From Coprousia sp963931435 (GTDB taxonomy: Bacteria; Actinomycetota; Coriobacteriia; Coriobacteriales; Coriobacteriaceae): 64,000 nucleotides of DNA. Below are positions 61,289 through 64,000 of this stretch, one piece after another (the first letter of the stretch is position 1; each line of letters starts with the position of its first letter). A model generated the notes under the pieces. It was not told the origin of the DNA and did no database searches. It was given only the letters and a program-made list of their open reading frames with translations. The stretch is from positions 1,922,001 to 1,986,000 of the forward strand of contig OZ007012.1 in assembly GCA_963931435.1 (NCBI GenBank). Direction: 5' to 3'. A program made the position numbers and the translations under genes.

Positions 61289-61349
61289 CGCAGACGGGGC
61301 GCGGAGTCGGAACCGCATCGCCTCGGACTCGCGACCCGTCAATGCGCGC

Positions 61350-61387
61350 AGGGGCGCGGGGAGATCAGACTCCCCGCGCCCCTTTTT
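61350..61387 (+). terminator. Strong rho-independent terminator of ABC exporter operon
   Basis: A 13-bp stem (61350-61362 with 61371-61383, arm AGGGGCGCGGGGA) with an 8-nt loop is followed by a T-run. The left end of the IS1111-type element starts 3 bp further on, so the element inserted directly downstream of the terminator. Confidence 0.93.
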
Positions 61388-61422
61388 CTAATATGAGCTG
61401 AACATTGTCAAGAGGCAAAACC

Positions 61423-61459
61423 GGCCCGCCCCCTCCGGAGCTACCGGAGGCGGCGGGCC
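61423..61459 (-). ncRNA. Candidate 3'-arm hairpin (bridge-RNA region) of IS1111-type element
   Basis: 61423-61438 pairs with 61444-61459 in a 16-bp stem with a single mismatch and a 5-nt loop, in the roughly 300-nt noncoding arm (61408-61697) after the transposase gene. IS1111-group bridge RNAs are encoded on this side. Which bases guide target choice cannot be told from one copy. Confidence 0.45.
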
Positions 61460-61697
61460 TACCTATCTTCACCCGGCGGCAGCGCCGCTTGAGGGCGTGT
61501 CTGTTCGACGCACGTTCGGCATTCTAATATCCGCGCGTGGCCTCGTCGGCTGCGCATTTCGTTGCTACGGCTGGGGGCCTCGGCCGAAGTCTTGATGGCG
61601 GGCGTGGCGCTGGGCGCTGCCCATAAAAAAGGCTCGAGTGGCCTCCCAACGGCCTCGAACGCGGCGCCTGCCGGGGTCGGACCTCCTGCTGCCGGGG

Positions 61698-62804
61698 CTA
61701 CGAGGACGCCATCCTCGGTATCGCCCACACCCAGCACGCCATCTCGCGCGCCGTGGCGCAGTTGGCGACGACCGCCCTCTTGCCGGCCGCCGCCATCGCC
61801 TCCCTTCGGTCCTGGAGCCTGCGGTTGCACTTCGCCGCGTGCCGCCTGACCGCGGGGGAGGCCTCCTGCCCGCGCGCAAGCGGCTTGGGCTCGCGCGACG
61901 ACATGGGCACGTGCCAGGCGGCCTCGACGAGCGCGGAGCGCACGTGGGCGTTGCCCGCCCGCGTGATCCCTCCCCTCGAATAGGTCTCCCCGCTCGAGTG
62001 CTCCGAGGGCACGAGCCCGCACCACGAGGCGAACGACGGGGCGCTCGGGAAGCGGGAGGGGTCGCCCATCTCGCAGGCGAGCAGGAACGCGGTGGCGACG
62101 TCGATGCCCTTCACGCACCTCAGCGCGTCGACGGTCGGCTTCCACTCGGGGCGGCCGGCCGACTCCGCGACCCTCGCCGCCAGGTCGTCGCGCGCCTCCT
62201 CGCAGCGCCTCACGCAGTCGCGGTAGTGCTCGTAGGCGGCCGCGTCGTCGGACTCGTCGAACTCGATCGCGTCGGCCCACCTCCAGTAGGCGCGCGTCCA
62301 GCTGCCCCGCCTGCGGCCGGCCGGGGTCGTCTCGTCGAAGACGTGCCCGTGGCGCAGCAGGAACTTCGACATCCGCTGCTTGGCCCGCTGCAGGTCGTCG
62401 CGGGCGTCGGCGAGGGCGCGGGAGAGGTCCCGGGCGGCCTCGGTGCGCCCGTCGGGGACCCATACCTCGACGACGTTGCGGGTGGCGAGCAGGCGCGCGA
62501 GGAACTCGGCGTCGCGGCGGTCGGTCTTGCGCCCCCGGTCGGCGGCGGGCCGCTGCATCTTGGAGACGGCCCCCACGCGGCAGTCGACGCCGAGAGCCCT
62601 CAGGGCGCGGCAGAGGTGGAAGCCGGTGACGCCGGACTCGTAGACCGCCCTGGGGGACTCGAAGCCGAGCGCCCACTCTGCGACCGCTGCGGGGTCGCGG
62701 CCGAACGAGGCGCGCTCGACCTCCCCGGTCATCGGGTTCAGGGCGCAGGCCTTTATGCTGCGGGCGTGGACGTCGAGGCCGACGGCTGTGACATAATCGG
62801 ACAT
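61698..62804 (-). CDS. IS110-family (IS1111 group) transposase
   Basis: A 368-residue DEDD recombinase: N-terminal GLDVHARSIKACAL (first Asp), GRKTDRRDAEFLARLLA, and C-terminal Transposase_20 region CVKGIDVATAFLLA, CGLVPSEHSSGETYSRGGITRAGN with Ser. GGGAGG precedes ATG 62804. It appears intact. It is quite different from the other IS110-family transposase at 29523, so the two belong to separate lineages. Confidence 0.94.
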   Translation of the reverse strand: MSDYVTAVGLDVHARSIKACALNPMTGEVERASFGRDPAAVAEWALGFESPRAVYESGVTGFHLCRALRALGVDCRVGAVSKMQRPAADRGRKTDRRDAEFLARLLATRNVVEVWVPDGRTEAARDLSRALADARDDLQRAKQRMSKFLLRHGHVFDETTPAGRRRGSWTRAYWRWADAIEFDESDDAAAYEHYRDCVRRCEEARDDLAARVAESAGRPEWKPTVDALRCVKGIDVATAFLLACEMGDPSRFPSAPSFASWCGLVPSEHSSGETYSRGGITRAGNAHVRSALVEAAWHVPMSSREPKPLARGQEASPAVRRHAAKCNRRLQDRREAMAAAGKRAVVANCATAREMACWVWAIPRMASS

Positions 62805-63013
62805 GGGGCCCTCCCTCTTCGCATGTGGCGCGCGGCCACGGTTGGTGGTACGACCATTGTCGCCCGACCCACGGAGCTGCGACAGGGGGAGGGCCCAATG
62901 TTCAGCTCATATCGTCTTGCGTCCGCGAGCGCACCCGACGCGAGACCGAGCCTGGATGGCGCCGGACGAACGTGTGAACGCAGCGTGTACGTGCAACGAA
63001 ACGGGCTGCGCTC

Positions 63014-63379
63014 CTAGAGCTTGGCCTGCGCGGCCGCCGGGATATCGTCCCAGGCGACCTCCTCCCAGTTCCTCACGCCGCGCAGGGCGAGCGTCTCCAA
63101 CTTGAGATAGGCCCCGTCGCGCAGCACGCGGCTCGTATCGAACCCGATGGTTCCGGTCTCTCCCGTCTGCGAGACGGCGGGTAGTTCGTAATGGTAGTCG
63201 AAGTCGTTGTTGTTCTCGGGCGCGTCCGTCACGCAGGCGTTGTCCACCTGCACGTACCAGACCTCGGGCGCCGTGAACACCTTCTCATAGCCCCATCTGA
63301 GGCCCACGGCCACCAACCCCAGGATGGCGACGGTCGCCACGATGGCCGCGGCGCGCCGTGCGCTGAATAGCTTCTGCAT
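63014..63379 (-). CDS. YxeA/DUF1093-type small membrane-anchored protein
   Basis: A 121-residue protein with one N-terminal transmembrane segment (AAAIVATVAILGLVAVGL, about 11-28) and an extracytoplasmic domain with VWYVQVDN, YHYELPAVSQTGE and LKLETLALRGVRNWEEV, as in YxeA proteins. YxeA genes accompany bacitracin/lantibiotic ABC transporters. ATG 63379 follows GAGGAGG. It is downstream of a BceB-like permease on the same strand, which supports the call. Confidence 0.7.
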   Translation of the reverse strand: MQKLFSARRAAAIVATVAILGLVAVGLRWGYEKVFTAPEVWYVQVDNACVTDAPENNNDFDYHYELPAVSQTGETGTIGFDTSRVLRDGAYLKLETLALRGVRNWEEVAWDDIPAAAQAKL

Positions 63380-63424
63380 GCTGTCCTCCTCGCTCGATCC
63401 CCGATGCCTGACCACGTCGCCGCA

Positions 63425-64000
63425 TCAGGCCGTCACGCGCTCGCGCACGGCATCGCGCACGATCGCCTTGCTCATCACGTAGGTCACGCAGAAGTACCCG
63501 CCATAGGCCACCACGAAGATCGCGCCCGTGATGCCCACCGTGCCGCCGATCGTGAGCCCGCCGAACAGCGCCACGAGCTCGATGATCACGCTGAGCGCCA
63601 CGGCCGAGTGCGCGATGCCCATCACGAGCGGGAACAGGAAGAAGATCGTCTGCTGCACGAGCACCGAGCGCGCGATCTCGCCGGTTGAGGTGCCCAGCTC
63701 AGCCAGGATCCGGTAGTTGCGGCCGGCGTCGGCCACGCCCGAGAGCTGCTGGATGGTGAGGATCGCCGCGCACGCCACCACGAGCACGAATCCGATGTAG
63801 ATGGCCAGGTAGCTGATGAGGCCGTTCATCGAGTCGACGCTCTCGTAAGTCTCCAGACGCGTGGCCTCCATGCCCCAGCCGCCCACGACGGCGCCCGACG
63901 CATCGGTCGCCTCGGCGTAGTAGCGATCCTGGGTCACCACGCGCTCGGCCTCCTCATCGGTCACGCCGTCCGCGAAATCGACCATGAGGTAGCCGTTGTA
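63425..64000 (-). CDS. BceB/YxdM-type FtsX-like permease, C-terminal part (runs off window)
   Basis: The last 191 codons of a permease. It contains an extracellular end (YNGYLMVDFADGVTD), then three C-terminal transmembrane spans (LISYLAIYIGFVLVVACAAIL; IFFLFPLVMGIAHSAVALSVIIEL; GITGAIFVVAYGGYFCVTYV) in an FtsX domain, where the motif QLSGVADAGRNYRILAELG is typical of BceB-like transporters. The N-terminus lies beyond the right edge. YxeA follows 45 bp downstream. Confidence 0.8.
   Translation of the reverse strand, partial: YNGYLMVDFADGVTDEEAERVVTQDRYYAEATDASGAVVGGWGMEATRLETYESVDSMNGLISYLAIYIGFVLVVACAAILTIQQLSGVADAGRNYRILAELGTSTGEIARSVLVQQTIFFLFPLVMGIAHSAVALSVIIELVALFGGLTIGGTVGITGAIFVVAYGGYFCVTYVMSKAIVRDAVRERVTA

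Larger units (their letters stand above)
61391..62912 (-). mobile_element. IS1111-type (IS110 family) insertion sequence with 17-bp inverted repeats
   Basis: Perfect 17-bp inverted repeats ATATGAGCTGAACATTG (61391-61407) and its complement (62896-62912) flank an IS110-family transposase gene. Its noncoding arm downstream of the gene is about 300 nt and the upstream arm about 100 nt. This matches the IS1111 subgroup, which has (sub)terminal inverted repeats and carries its bridge RNA in the 3' arm. The exact cleavage points may lie a few bases away from the repeats. Confidence 0.8.

Overview
The window looks like chromosome from a high-GC, fermentative, anaerobic Actinomycetota of the Coriobacteriia, most like Collinsella. 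This is inferred from base composition, strong Shine-Dalgarno sites, a phosphoketolase plus pyruvate formate-lyase metabolism, amidated-lipid-II enzymes and gene content; no rRNA or tRNA was seen to confirm it.

Layout. Positions 1-9000 are a minus-strand sugar-utilisation locus: alpha/beta hydrolase, a DUF5060/DUF4038 glycoside hydrolase resembling GH140 apiosidases, a lone PTS EIIC, an L-fucose-isomerase-family protein, a two-subunit transketolase and the start of an FGGY sugar kinase. Two convergent LacI regulators follow (9.1-11.1 kb). Next come a MurT-GatD fusion for lipid II amidation, and a phosphoketolase with three AAAACGTTT-type operators and its own LacI neighbour (11.4-17.6 kb). 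From 17.8 to 29.1 kb lie a two-component system with an ABC exporter that includes a 26-residue membrane microprotein, a phosphofructokinase, MerR and TetR regulators, and an ABC/FtsX transporter with a very long coiled coil. An IS110 element (29.3-30.8 kb) precedes an aldo/keto reductase and the aspartate-family genes asd, lysC, thrC and thrB (30.8-37.5 kb). A NarL-type two-component system with an ABC-2 exporter follows, then a DUF4143 ATPase, YgiQ, EngB, MTA/SAH nucleosidase and a ROK kinase. From 49.6 to 56.6 kb are an AbiEi-like protein, pflA, a ketopantoate-reductase-like gene, an IS3 element and a pyruvate formate-lyase whose glycyl-radical domain is on a separate small gene. The end holds an SPFH protein with a ribbon-helix-helix partner, another ABC exporter, an IS1111-type element with 17-bp inverted repeats, and a YxeA/BceB-type pair running off the edge.

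How it may work together. The most interesting reading is that the first 9 kb is a D-apiose catabolic locus. A GH140-like enzyme would release apiose from plant glycosides or pectin, an isomerase and an FGGY kinase would give apulose 4-phosphate, and a split transketolase would make DHAP and xylulose 5-phosphate. Xylulose 5-phosphate is the substrate of the phosphoketolase a few kilobases away. Other notable points are the split pyruvate formate-lyase, the MurT-GatD fusion, the ABC-operon microprotein and several structured intergenic elements.
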